Below are positions 45,530 to 54,676 of a stretch of DNA of 64,000 nucleotides, one piece after another; position 1 is the stretch's first letter, and each line of letters starts with the position of its first letter. Source of the DNA: an uncultured Acidobacteriia bacterium (lineage in GTDB: Bacteria > Acidobacteriota > Terriglobia > Bryobacterales > Bryobacteraceae); NCBI GenBank assembly GCA_903881085.1, contig CAIRSA010000226.1:29143-93142 (forward strand). The letters run 5' to 3'. The notes beneath the pieces are model-generated. The model was not told the DNA's origin. It saw only the letters and a list, made by a program, of their open reading frames with translations, and made no database searches. Both the position numbers and the translations under genes were made by a program.

Positions 45530-46759
45530 ATGAATCTCATTACACGACGCACTCTACTGGCCTCCATTCCCGCGACCCTTCTCCGGGCCGGGATGGCAAA
45601 CTCCCCCATAACTAACAAATGGGGTGATGCCCAAACCACAAAGCTCGACATGGAGGAGATCCAAGTGTATCAAGGACGCGAAGGTGCGTCCTATGCCCAC
45701 CATCAGCAGGTTCTTTTCGATCGGGGATGCATCTACGTCACTTGGTCGATCGGGGACCAGCACGAAGATTTTCCCAATCAACGGATGGCGCTTTCCACTT
45801 CCGACGACAACGGCCGAACGTGGTCGCCCGAGCGCATCATCAGCGCGCCGAATCGCGATCACGGCTCCATTTACACGGCCATGGGCATCCGCGAGTACAA
45901 GGGTAAACTGATCGCCTACTATGGCCACTACGCATACAGCCGGATGGGATGGGAAGCCGTCAAGGATCCGTCTGCCTACGGTGGCGTGGACTATCGCAAC
46001 GATCCGACAAAGTGGGTTCATCGCGACACGTTCTGCGAGGCCCGTGTCTCCAACGACCGTGGCGCAACTTGGGGCAAGCCCGTTGCCATCATCGACAAGT
46101 TCGTGCCCAACCTACGGCCGCAGCCTACGCGCACCGGCCGCCTCATTTGTCCCGGCAACATCAGCTTTCCTTATACCGACGACCGCGCCGGACTCAAAGG
46201 CTGGAAACGCGCCGGACTGCCGCGCAGCCCTGCCTGGACCGTCGACGACTCGGAAGGATTTCACAAGCTTGGCGGTGCGCGCGGCGATGAGTTCGATCTG
46301 TGCGAAGGATCGTTCTACCAAACCGATGATGGCAAGATCCACATGATGCTGCGCATCGATCCCGTCAAAGGGCAAAAGCACAACGGGCTGCTCGCGGTCA
46401 CAGAAAGTTCCGACAACGGTACAACGTGGTCTGAGCCGATGATCACCAACTACTCCGACAGCGCTTGCCGATTCCATTTCGGACGCCTGCCCGACGGCCG
46501 ATACTTCGGTTTGAGCTGCCCCAAGCCGCGCAGCGGCCGCACTCCGCTGGTGCTTGCACTGAGCCAGGATGGCGTCATATTCGACCGCCACTACATTTTG
46601 GGCGATCTGGCCAAAGGCCGGGCACGCCTGCCCGGTAACCACAAAGGCGGAATATATGGATACCCGACCTGCGATATTGCGGGAGGAAAGATGTATCTGG
46701 CCTGGTCGCGCAACAAAGAAGATATCTATTTCGGCAGTTTCCCGCTGAGTGCGTTGTGA
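45530..46759 (+). CDS. Tat-exported sialidase-fold (BNR/Asp-box) protein, second copy
   Basis: 409 residues from the ATG at 45530 (AAAGGCGG just upstream); an in-frame start at 45512 is less likely because it would precede the Tat signal ([18 protein letters not shown]). Asp boxes [16 protein letters not shown] and SSDNGTTW mark the propeller. It is closely similar to 29162-30397 along its length (NSPITNKWG / [29 protein letters not shown] in both). Its ancestral partners upstream are relics, so it may now depend on outside promoters. Its last 34 bases overlap the convergent cytochrome/WD40 gene. Confidence 0.87.
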   Translation: MNLITRRTLLASIPATLLRAGMANSPITNKWGDAQTTKLDMEEIQVYQGREGASYAHHQQVLFDRGCIYVTWSIGDQHEDFPNQRMALSTSDDNGRTWSPERIISAPNRDHGSIYTAMGIREYKGKLIAYYGHYAYSRMGWEAVKDPSAYGGVDYRNDPTKWVHRDTFCEARVSNDRGATWGKPVAIIDKFVPNLRPQPTRTGRLICPGNISFPYTDDRAGLKGWKRAGLPRSPAWTVDDSEGFHKLGGARGDEFDLCEGSFYQTDDGKIHMMLRIDPVKGQKHNGLLAVTESSDNGTTWSEPMITNYSDSACRFHFGRLPDGRYFGLSCPKPRSGRTPLVLALSQDGVIFDRHYILGDLAKGRARLPGNHKGGIYGYPTCDIAGGKMYLAWSRNKEDIYFGSFPLSAL

Positions 46760-48111
46760 AACGTTAAATGACCAGCGGCATCACCCGCAACGAAAGTTTT
46801 TCCGTCGTAACCGATGGCAGCTTGGAGAGGCAGGGCGGTTTCGGCGGAGAAGGATTGCTGAGCGCCGCCATCGGCCGCCCAGAGGCGGACCTGGCGGTCG
46901 CGCCCTGTGGTGAGGAGCTCTCCTGCGGGGCCGAAGACGGCGGCGAGGACGCCATTGGGCATCGGTCCGTAAACACCCTCCGGCCGCCTGGGAGGATGGG
47001 CGTTGTTCTTGACGATGGCCGGCCAACCGTCTCTCGCGTCCCACCAGACGAGTACGCCGTCCTCGCCGCCGCTGGCCAGCATCCGGCTGTCGCCACGCCA
47101 GGCGAGGGTGCGAACGGCGGCTTTGTGTTCGGCCAGTGTGAGCAGGATGCCGCCGTTCGCTGCGTCCCACAACTGAATGGCCCCGGCGCGATCCGCACTG
47201 GCCAGCGCATTGCCATCGGGACTGAAGGCCAGGGCTGTAATCCAGTCCGTGTGCCGTGCGAGCTTGTAGCGAAGTTTGCCATCGGCGGTGTTGTAGACCT
47301 TGACTACCTTGCCGGATCCTCCGAACGCGATGAGACGTTGATCGGGGCTGATATCGGCGGAGAGCACGGCATCGGTTTCGTCGCCTAGTTTCGTGAGGCG
47401 TTTCCCGCTGCGCACATCGAACAAAACAACGCTGCCCGACTGCACCGGCTTGCCTCCCGCCACCATCAGGACGCGGCCATCGCCGCTGAACCGGATGACG
47501 TTCGGCTGCCCTTCGGGAAACGCGAGCGCGCCGATCGGCTGGCGTGTGTTCAAATCAATCAGGCGGACATGTTCATGCCCGGCCACGGCCAGCAACGGCG
47601 CGGAGGGACTTGCCGCCATGGCGATGACGGGAAGCGCTCGTTTGGTTTCGGGCGGCGTGAATGGCGCGAGATTCTCCGGCATGGGTGGCGGACCACCGGG
47701 TTTGACAGTGACGGTTGGCTTGAATCCGATGTCACGCGCCACAGTGAGTGAGCTACTCTTGGCCGACTCGCGAAGGCCGGATTGAATCCATTCGCGGATG
47801 AGTTCGATCTTCGCCGTCGCGAGCGGCGCATTCTTGAACGGCATGCGCTTGTCCTCGTTCTCGTCGGTGATCGCCTTGAACAACAGGCTCGAACTGGCGC
47901 GTCCGGCTACGACCACAGCGCCGGCGCTGCCGCCTTTCAGGACTGTGTCGTGGGTGGAAAGGTTCAAACCGGCTTTGGGCTCGTCTTCGCCGTGGCACTT
48001 CATGCAATGCTCGCGGAAGATGGGCCGGATGTGCTCGTCATAGGTGACGACTTCGGCGGCGGAGGCACATGCCGCGAGTAGAGAGAAGGAACAGAGGAGG
48101 CGCATGAGCAT
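46726..48111 (-). CDS. Cytochrome c / WD40 repeat protein
   Basis: 461 residues; start at 48111 or 48105, no clear Shine-Dalgarno, ten bases after the previous gene. Signal peptide about 1-19. A PSD-type cytochrome c domain about 20-115 holds CMKCH (C36-H40), a KAGLNLS stretch and a MPFKNAPL stretch (possible axial Met). About 160-455 are WD40 propeller repeats ([45 protein letters not shown]). Periplasmic redox protein with a protein-binding platform. Last gene of the unit that begins with DUF1501 at 54126; probably scaffolds or transfers electrons for the DUF1549/DUF1553 partner. Confidence 0.87.
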   Translation of the reverse strand: MLMRLLCSFSLLAACASAAEVVTYDEHIRPIFREHCMKCHGEDEPKAGLNLSTHDTVLKGGSAGAVVVAGRASSSLLFKAITDENEDKRMPFKNAPLATAKIELIREWIQSGLRESAKSSSLTVARDIGFKPTVTVKPGGPPPMPENLAPFTPPETKRALPVIAMAASPSAPLLAVAGHEHVRLIDLNTRQPIGALAFPEGQPNVIRFSGDGRVLMVAGGKPVQSGSVVLFDVRSGKRLTKLGDETDAVLSADISPDQRLIAFGGSGKVVKVYNTADGKLRYKLARHTDWITALAFSPDGNALASADRAGAIQLWDAANGGILLTLAEHKAAVRTLAWRGDSRMLASGGEDGVLVWWDARDGWPAIVKNNAHPPRRPEGVYGPMPNGVLAAVFGPAGELLTTGRDRQVRLWAADGGAQQSFSAETALPLQAAIGYDGKTFVAGDAAGHLTFHNALSGKLPK

Positions 48112-48120
48112 GGCGGCGGC

Positions 48121-50334
48121 CTAGTGATTAAACAGAAACTCGGTCGAGTCGATGAGGCTCCAGAAGATATCCTCATAGACTTTGCGGTCGCCCGGATCCT
48201 TGCCTGCCAGTTCGAGCATCGCCGTGCGTTCCTCGGCATCGGGCTTGCGCGACAGCGCGCGAATATAGAGTACTTCAATAATTGCTTCCGGCGGACGACG
48301 GGAGGCAAGCAAATTTGGCACAACCTTTCCTTTGGCTATCTGAACCTGCACTGTGTCGCCGGCAAGAAAGTGCAGGGTTTGCGAAAGCGTAGGCTCCATC
48401 TTGGTGTCGCTCGCCGATACGGTTGCGCGATCGGATCGCCCGAATGTTTCAAGGAAGTGATCGCCATTGGTCGAACGCGTCGTGTCGCCGCTGGATCGCG
48501 GATAGTGCTGAATCGCTTTGATGCCTTTGGGGAAATATTGGAACGATCGTTCTCCGTCCGTCGCTTTCACAATCGCGTCCAATAACACATCGGCGCGTAG
48601 ACGGCGCAATTGCGCGCGTGAAAACTGGCGGTTGTCGCCGGTGTTGGTGGCGTTGGGCTGCGCCGAAAGCTGGTACACGCGCGATGCGCAGATGTCACGG
48701 ACTAGTGCCCGCAAATTGAAGCCGTTGCTTGCCAGTCGCGCCGCGAGCGCGTCGAGCAGGGCTTTGTTTGTTGGAGGATTGCTGATGCGCATGTCGTCGA
48801 GCGGTTCCACCAGGCCTCGTCCCATGAAATGCGCCCAGATGCGGTTCGCCAGGTTGCGCGTGAACAATTCGTTCTGCGGTGAAGTCAGCCATGCTGCAAG
48901 CGCCTTGCGCGGATCGCTGCCTTTCGGCACAGCGGTTTCGCCGCCGAGCACAGTGGCGGGCATGGGGCGCTCGTCCACCAGGTGTTTGGCCGGCTCCGCC
49001 GACATGTCGTTATAGACGTAGAACTCGCGCGGTTCCACGCCTTGCTTGCGCTTAATCCCGGTAAAGAAGCTGACCCAGCTGTAGTAGTCGTCCTGCGTCC
49101 AGCGGTCGAAGGGATGGTTGTGGCATTCGGCGCATTGGATGCGCACCCCGAGGAAGAGCTGTGAAAAGTCGGAGGCGAAATTCTTCGGCGTGAACTTCCG
49201 ATCATGCACGAGCATGGTGTAAAGATTCGCCGGACCATTGGTGATGTTGCTGCCCACGCCGGTGATCTGATCGGCGACGAACTGATTCAGTGGGCGGTTC
49301 TTGGCCATCTGCTCGTGGATCCAATCGTAATAGGCCGCGGCGGCCTTGGTATCGGTGCCACTGGGCGCATATCCGCCTCCTTTGACGCGAAGCATTTCAG
49401 CCCACAAATCCGTCCAGAGGTCAGTGAATCCATCGCTCGCGATGAGACGGTCTACGAGGCGCGTACGCTTATCGGCGCCCTTATCGGCCATGAATGCGCG
49501 ATACTCTTCCACGCTTGGCAAAGTGCCTGTGAGGTCGAGCGTGGCGCGGCGCAGGAAGGTCTCATCGTCGCAAAGTTCCGAGGGCAGCAGGCGCAGTTTC
49601 TTCAACCGGTCGTACACGATTTCGTCGAACCCGTTCTGCGCCGGCGGATTCGTCCAGCGGTAGTCTTTGTCCGCTGGCAGCACGATGACTTCAGCGCCTA
49701 CGGTGAAGCGGTTGAAGCGTGCAAAGACAAAGGTGTCGCCCTTCGCGCCGGCAGTCACCAGGCCGGTCTTGCCGATGTTCGCCGTGCTTGGGTTGTTCAC
49801 GTTGAACAAGGCAAAATCCGTGACATCGCGCTTTGAGCCATCGGAATACCGCGCCATCACCTTCATTTGCTGTTCGCCTTTGCCGCCTTCAAACACCATG
49901 CGATCGGGCGACAGGGTGATTTCGACGGGCATCGGCACCGCACGCTCGTCATCGGGTGCGCCCGCTTCGATCCAGCGCAAGAGGGTTTGGTAATAGATCG
50001 TGTCTTGTGTGAACAACCGGCCGCCCGTATGTGGCACCTTTCCCTGGGCCTTCATCAGCAGCAGGCTCTGCTCAGGCGCCGCCAGGTTGATTCTTCGGCC
50101 AACGTACTCCTGCGTGATTCGATAGTAGTCTCCCTTCGCGTCATAGCCGAAGAGCGACAACATAAAACCGTCCTTGCCGCGCGCGGACCCGTGACAGGAG
50201 CCCTGGTTGCAGCCGGCGCGGAAAAACACGGGCATTACATCGCGGCGGAAGCTGGGTGTTGAGGGGGCTGGATCCGCGGCGGACATGACAAGTCCCGCTA
50301 TCAGGAAGCTCAGGCTGAGTCTGCGCATCGTCAC
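48121..50334 (-). CDS. DUF1549/DUF1553 cytochrome-type protein
   Basis: 737 residues; the GTG at 50334 overlaps the preceding stop as GTGA (an ATG at 50328 is possible). Signal peptide about 1-20. Near 42-48 lies CNQGSCH, a C-x4-CH motif in place of the usual C-x2-CH. Then a Big_2-like domain about 150-225 (ITLSPDRMVFEGG, GLVTAGAKGDTFVFAR), DUF1549 about 245-450 with CAECH near 400 (HNHPFDRWTQDDYY follows), and DUF1553 about 470-700 (FTRNLANRIWAHFMGRGLV). Common in Planctomycetota and Acidobacteriota; function unknown, a periplasmic redox role is inferred. Central gene of the unit 46726-54126. Confidence 0.9.
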   Translation of the reverse strand: MTMRRLSLSFLIAGLVMSAADPAPSTPSFRRDVMPVFFRAGCNQGSCHGSARGKDGFMLSLFGYDAKGDYYRITQEYVGRRINLAAPEQSLLLMKAQGKVPHTGGRLFTQDTIYYQTLLRWIEAGAPDDERAVPMPVEITLSPDRMVFEGGKGEQQMKVMARYSDGSKRDVTDFALFNVNNPSTANIGKTGLVTAGAKGDTFVFARFNRFTVGAEVIVLPADKDYRWTNPPAQNGFDEIVYDRLKKLRLLPSELCDDETFLRRATLDLTGTLPSVEEYRAFMADKGADKRTRLVDRLIASDGFTDLWTDLWAEMLRVKGGGYAPSGTDTKAAAAYYDWIHEQMAKNRPLNQFVADQITGVGSNITNGPANLYTMLVHDRKFTPKNFASDFSQLFLGVRIQCAECHNHPFDRWTQDDYYSWVSFFTGIKRKQGVEPREFYVYNDMSAEPAKHLVDERPMPATVLGGETAVPKGSDPRKALAAWLTSPQNELFTRNLANRIWAHFMGRGLVEPLDDMRISNPPTNKALLDALAARLASNGFNLRALVRDICASRVYQLSAQPNATNTGDNRQFSRAQLRRLRADVLLDAIVKATDGERSFQYFPKGIKAIQHYPRSSGDTTRSTNGDHFLETFGRSDRATVSASDTKMEPTLSQTLHFLAGDTVQVQIAKGKVVPNLLASRRPPEAIIEVLYIRALSRKPDAEERTAMLELAGKDPGDRKVYEDIFWSLIDSTEFLFNH

Positions 50335-52757
50335 TTTGCTCCTTGCGCAGGATCCACGCGCAGAATCCCTTTGCCGCTCCGCTGGCGGATCTCCTGGCCG
50401 CTTTGCTTGACCACGATTTCACAGACCAGCTCTTTGTATTGCCCCATCAGAGCTTCATCCGTTGCCGCAATCTCGAATACGAGGTTCTTGTCACCGGCTT
50501 TCAATTTCGGCTTGCCCATCACAGTCACACCCTTTGGAAGACCAAGCAGCACCGCCTCGGCTTCGCCTTCGAACGGTTTCTTGTTTTCGACCTCCCACAC
50601 AATCTGAGCCATCCCCCGCCGCCGAACAGACGAAGGATGATTCTTCAATTCGACGTAAGGATCGGAGACTCTGAGATCGATGAAGTTTGTCGATGCCCGG
50701 ATGCGTCCCGCGCCAAGATAATACGATCCGCCCGTTGTGGAAGCCGTCAATGCGAGCTTCCAATCGCCTGGCTTTACGTTCGGTCCGGCGTTCAAGTGCA
50801 TCACGGATTCGGATTTTCCTTCGACGATTGTGACTGTGGGTTCACACTGTACTCCTGCCGGTTCCCAGTCGCACTGAAATTCGAGCGGCTCATTGAACCC
50901 GGCTTTGCGGGTGACTTTCACTTTCAATGCCAGCTCGCCGTTTTTCGAGATCGGAATCTCCGGCTGCACTAGGTCGAAAGCGAAAGGCGCTTCTTCGGTG
51001 ACGGCCAGCGCGTAGCGATCGACCACGACGGTGTTCCAGGCGTGCCCGCCAGAATGGTTCAAGAAGGGAAAAGATTGTTGCGCGTGGCTGACCAACGGAG
51101 TGCCGTCCACGGCGCGCACTTCGAGCGTGATCAAAGTGGCCTGGGGCGGCGCGCCAGCATCGGCTATGAACTGCGCCTGCACTTGCTTTGCTCCGGGCGG
51201 GATGCGGGGCGCGATCATTCGCACGCCCTTCGGCAATCCGCCGGCTACGAGTTCGAGTTCGCCCTTGAAGCGATTCCCTTGCCCTTCGGCGATGTTGATG
51301 TTTACAGTCCAGCGGTTGCCTCGCGGGATGGCGATGCTGGTCAGGCGCGGACACTCGACGCTGTCGATCACCTTTGCGGCGATGAACGTGTTCACTTCAT
51401 CGCGCACCGGTTCGATCTCAATGCGATACACCGATAGCGCATCTCCCATGCCGCGCATGTCGCCGATGTCCAGCGTGAAGTCGCCGTCTTCCTTCGGTTC
51501 CCAGATGAGAGAAGGATCCATCTGCTCTTTGCGCTGGATTTGGGCCGACATGGCGTAGAAGCCGCGTGCGTCCAGCGCTGCGTCGTCGCCTTCGATCTCG
51601 ATCGCTTCCGAGCCTGCACGCCGGATCACGATGCGCGGGTCGAGCGGTGAGCCGAGCGAGCGCGCAAACACGCGCACGCGCCAACGATCGCCCTTCTTTG
51701 CGGGAATCCGGAAGCGGTCCACCGCACCCGGCTCGGCAATGATGCCGTTGAGCGCAACCGGCAAGGTCTGAACCGGCGTCTCTTTACTTTCGCGATCTTT
51801 CAGGACGTTGTCATATCGGCTCACGCGCATCGGCAGCGGCGAAGGCATTCCGTCGAACAATTCAAAGTCTCCCTCCGCGGCGGGCAGGGAAATAGTCTTG
51901 ATCGTTTTGCCCGCGGGATCGCCGAGGAGCGTCGCTTGAAGCGGCTTGCCGGCCGGACCACCGGCAGGATAGACGGCCAGCGGACGAGGGTTCGTCCCAA
52001 TGTGGGCGAGGTAGTAGGTGTTCGTTCCAGAGTTAAAGACCCGTTGTTTAATTTCGACAAAGTAGTCGCCATCGCGCGGCAGAATCGTAGAGACGATGGG
52101 GTCCTGAAGGTGCAGCGCGCTATCGTCATTGGCGGCCAGTTCGCTGCCCGCGGCATCGAGCAGCCGGACCATGAGGTCGAATTCGGATCCGCCGTAGAAC
52201 TTCTCCGTGAGCCGGACTGAGTCCACTTCCACAGAGAGATGCTCGCCGGCCTTTCCACTGACGCGATATACATCGACATCGGCCATCTGCGCGCTGTCCA
52301 TGCGGCCGAGCACGGTGGTGTTTGGCGGAATGCGCTTTGCGGTTTCAATCGTGTCATTCCCGCCCTGCTTCGGCTCGCCTTCGTCCACCACCGGAAAAGC
52401 AGTGACGGAAAAGGTGCTGAGCGTAGTCAACTCAGTACTCGTGCGCAGCTTGAAGGGATGAAGGCCCAGTGGAGCGTCCGCAGCGATGGCGAAGCGGGCG
52501 CGCACTCTATCCTGCACGTAGCCGCTGTGGATCGTGCTTCGCGGCGCAGGCAACGATGGCAGCGCCATTACTTCCAGGCACTTTATGCCGGGCCGGTAAA
52601 AGAGCGCCTCGCGCGCTTCGTTGATGTATGTCCCTTCGAGAATGACGTCCACTGTTGTGCCGCGCTGAGCCGCTCGAGGGGTGACGAACTCGATGTGGTG
52701 CACCATCGGTCCGGCGATGGCCTGCACAGCAAAGGCAATGAACAATACAGATCGCAT
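50331..52757 (-). CDS. PPC-domain secreted protein
   Basis: 808 residues from the ATG at 52757, five bases after the DUF1501 stop; a longer frame would run into that gene. Signal peptide about 1-15. An IPT/TIG-like segment at 20-65 (VTPRAAQRGTTVDVILEG), then pre-peptidase C-terminal (PPC) domains about 130-260 (ADVDVYRVSGKAGEHLSVEV, SELAANDDSA) and further beta-sandwich domains to the end. No catalytic site recognised; probably a binding or scaffolding protein outside the membrane. It sits between DUF1501 and DUF1549/DUF1553, an arrangement I know from several Acidobacteriota and Planctomycetota genomes. Confidence 0.8.
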   Translation of the reverse strand: MRSVLFIAFAVQAIAGPMVHHIEFVTPRAAQRGTTVDVILEGTYINEAREALFYRPGIKCLEVMALPSLPAPRSTIHSGYVQDRVRARFAIAADAPLGLHPFKLRTSTELTTLSTFSVTAFPVVDEGEPKQGGNDTIETAKRIPPNTTVLGRMDSAQMADVDVYRVSGKAGEHLSVEVDSVRLTEKFYGGSEFDLMVRLLDAAGSELAANDDSALHLQDPIVSTILPRDGDYFVEIKQRVFNSGTNTYYLAHIGTNPRPLAVYPAGGPAGKPLQATLLGDPAGKTIKTISLPAAEGDFELFDGMPSPLPMRVSRYDNVLKDRESKETPVQTLPVALNGIIAEPGAVDRFRIPAKKGDRWRVRVFARSLGSPLDPRIVIRRAGSEAIEIEGDDAALDARGFYAMSAQIQRKEQMDPSLIWEPKEDGDFTLDIGDMRGMGDALSVYRIEIEPVRDEVNTFIAAKVIDSVECPRLTSIAIPRGNRWTVNINIAEGQGNRFKGELELVAGGLPKGVRMIAPRIPPGAKQVQAQFIADAGAPPQATLITLEVRAVDGTPLVSHAQQSFPFLNHSGGHAWNTVVVDRYALAVTEEAPFAFDLVQPEIPISKNGELALKVKVTRKAGFNEPLEFQCDWEPAGVQCEPTVTIVEGKSESVMHLNAGPNVKPGDWKLALTASTTGGSYYLGAGRIRASTNFIDLRVSDPYVELKNHPSSVRRRGMAQIVWEVENKKPFEGEAEAVLLGLPKGVTVMGKPKLKAGDKNLVFEIAATDEALMGQYKELVCEIVVKQSGQEIRQRSGKGILRVDPAQGAK

Positions 52758-52761
52758 GACG

Positions 52762-54126
52762 TTAGGAAACAATTCCCGTGACCACTTTGCCGCCACTCAC
52801 GATCTCAACCGGTCGTGTGCCGAGAGCCATCAACTTTTCCGTCGAGTCGATTCCAAGCTGGCGATAGACAGTGCAGAGGAAGTTCTCCAACGGGACGGCA
52901 TCTCGCGAGGGCTCAGCGGCGGTGGCGTCGGACGCGCCATAGACCTGCCCGCGGTTGACGCCGCCACCTGCCAGCATCAGGGAAAACACCCGAGCCCAAT
53001 GGTCGCGGCCATTGCTCTGGTTCACCTTCGGCGTGCGCCCGAATTCTGTTGTGACCATGACCAGCGTACTGTCGAGCATGCCGCGTTGATCGAGGTCCAT
53101 GACCAGGCCGGAGATCGCATGATCCAGCGCGGGCATATGCTCATTGCAGGTATCTTTAATTCCCACGTGGGCATCCCACGATCCGTAATTCACTGTGACG
53201 AAACGTACGCCGGCCTCAACCAGGCGGCGCGCTAAGAGCAATCGCTCGCCCACGGCGGCAGGCGCGTTTTGCTTCAGCTTGTAGCCGCGGCCATACAGTT
53301 CGCGGATGGCGTCGGTTTCGCCCTCCAGCGAAAAAGCACGGCGCGCCTCGTCGCTGGTGAGCAGCGAATAGGCGCTGCGGTTGAAATCGTCCATCGTGTT
53401 CAGCTTGTCCGGATCCGCCTCGAGCCGGCGGAGGTGCTTCTCCACGATATCGCGCGCCGATCTGCGTCTCTCAAACTGCTCTATCGACACGTCCGCTGGA
53501 ATGCTGAAATCACGGACTTTGAACGGGCCGTTCCCACCGGGATCCGCGTTGAGTTGGAAAGCGCCATATTTGCTGCTGAGGAAACCCGTACTGCCCGCGA
53601 AGCCGTGCAGGCTGGGCACCGCGACGTAAGGCGGCAGCCCTTTGCGCGCACCAAAGAGATGCGAAACGATCGCACCCATCTGCGGATAGTCGAGCACAGT
53701 GGTCGGAGTGTAGCCCGTGAACATATGATACGTCGCCAGGCCGTGATCGGGAATCTTGCCGACGACAGATCGCACGACCGTGATCTTGTCCGCCACCTTT
53801 GCCAGCCGAGTGAAGTTCTCGCTGAAGATTTCACCGGTCTTCGTCTTCACAACGCCGAACGCGCCGCGATATTCGCCAGGGGCTTCAGGTTTCGGATCCC
53901 ACGACTCCTGCTGCGACATGCCGCCAGGCAAATGCAGGTGGATGACGCTCTTCGCCTTACCCTCCTTGAACATCCCCGGAACCGCCGCAGCGCGCGCCTC
54001 GTGCTGCAACAAATCGGGCATGCCCAGGCCAAGAGCCGAACAGAAGCCGATGCGCATGGCATCGCGCCTGCTCATCTGGTTCATGTGATGAAATCCGGAA
54101 CATCCGGCGCTGGTCGGCTTCTTCAT
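52762..54126 (-). CDS. DUF1501 protein (Tat-exported)
   Basis: 454 residues from the ATG at 54126; the frame is open to 54267 but the extra part has no signal. N-terminal region MSRRDAMRIGFCSALGLGMP is a Tat-type signal. DUF1501 motifs: KAKSVIHLHLPGGMSQQESW, KIPDHGLATYHMFTGY, TLVMVTTEFGRTPKVNQ and NGRDHWARVFSLMLAGGGV. These proteins share the alkaline-phosphatase fold; the substrate is unknown. First gene of a four-gene unit followed by PPC-domain, DUF1549/DUF1553 and cytochrome/WD40 genes, with gaps of only a few bases. Probably exported folded with a bound cofactor. Confidence 0.9.
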   Translation of the reverse strand: MKKPTSAGCSGFHHMNQMSRRDAMRIGFCSALGLGMPDLLQHEARAAAVPGMFKEGKAKSVIHLHLPGGMSQQESWDPKPEAPGEYRGAFGVVKTKTGEIFSENFTRLAKVADKITVVRSVVGKIPDHGLATYHMFTGYTPTTVLDYPQMGAIVSHLFGARKGLPPYVAVPSLHGFAGSTGFLSSKYGAFQLNADPGGNGPFKVRDFSIPADVSIEQFERRRSARDIVEKHLRRLEADPDKLNTMDDFNRSAYSLLTSDEARRAFSLEGETDAIRELYGRGYKLKQNAPAAVGERLLLARRLVEAGVRFVTVNYGSWDAHVGIKDTCNEHMPALDHAISGLVMDLDQRGMLDSTLVMVTTEFGRTPKVNQSNGRDHWARVFSLMLAGGGVNRGQVYGASDATAAEPSRDAVPLENFLCTVYRQLGIDSTEKLMALGTRPVEIVSGGKVVTGIVS

Positions 54127-54199
54127 AGTCGGGTCTTTGTATCCTATCAAACCAGACAGTTGCAAACGCTCACTGTGTGCTGGAGCGATAGCGCCGTGG

Positions 54200-54676
54200 A
54201 TGCGAGCGCTGGACGCGCGCAAGATCCCTGGGCGCGGTCCGCAAGCTGGGCCAGCGCATCCAGTCACTGCTCAAGTGCCGCGGGGCAGCGGATATTACTG
54301 CATTTTCTCCGGCTCCAAGGGTTGCTTGGGCACCAGTGGCTGCGGCGAAGGAGTCGGCCTGCTTCCCGGCTCGCGGTGGGCGAATTACAAGCTTCCGAAT
54401 GCTCATCTCCCCCGCTCGCCGGGAGCCGGCAGCGGGGACAATCATGTGGCCCATTGCCACGATTGGGTCCCTGCCTATAAAGGCGGTGCAGCGGCGTGCG
54501 CCCAATTCGCCATTGCCGGGCCGTACACGAAGTGGGTGGTGCTGGGCGCGGCCGCCGGACGCTGCGAAGGCAAGCTTTTGTGGGATCCGGTGAAAAGGGA
54601 ATTCAGCAACAATAAGGACGCCAACCGATGGATCAAGCCGGCCTTCCGCAAGGGCTGGCAGCTCAAAGCTCTTTGA
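54200..54676 (+). CDS. Hypothetical small protein (uncertain)
   Basis: The frame is open from 54137 (TTG); the first ATG is at 54200, giving 158 residues. The C-terminal half (WVPAYKGGAAACAQFAIAGP, then YTKWVVLGAAAGRCEGKLLW) looks more protein-like than the usual antisense frames here. Cysteine and glycine content is high (YYCIFSGSKGCLGTSGCGEG). It fills the only gap between two minus-strand genes and its end overlaps the DUF1080 gene by 14 bases. No Shine-Dalgarno, signal peptide or known domain is seen. It could be chance coding; kept because nothing else explains the 536-base gap. Confidence 0.35.
   Translation: MRALDARKIPGRGPQAGPAHPVTAQVPRGSGYYCIFSGSKGCLGTSGCGEGVGLLPGSRWANYKLPNAHLPRSPGAGSGDNHVAHCHDWVPAYKGGAAACAQFAIAGPYTKWVVLGAAAGRCEGKLLWDPVKREFSNNKDANRWIKPAFRKGWQLKAL

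Noticed and set aside
44889..45533. Single 214-residue protein spanning the IclR relic and its 3-prime part
   Set aside because: After about 45360 this frame is arginine-rich nonsense, while another frame encodes a clear aldolase tail. Programmed frameshifting is unlikely because the two parts belong to different families.
54170..54505. 111-codon minus-strand frame in the 54127-54662 gap
   Set aside because: Arg/Ala/Ser-rich with no signal or motif; the opposite strand frame is the better, though still weak, candidate.
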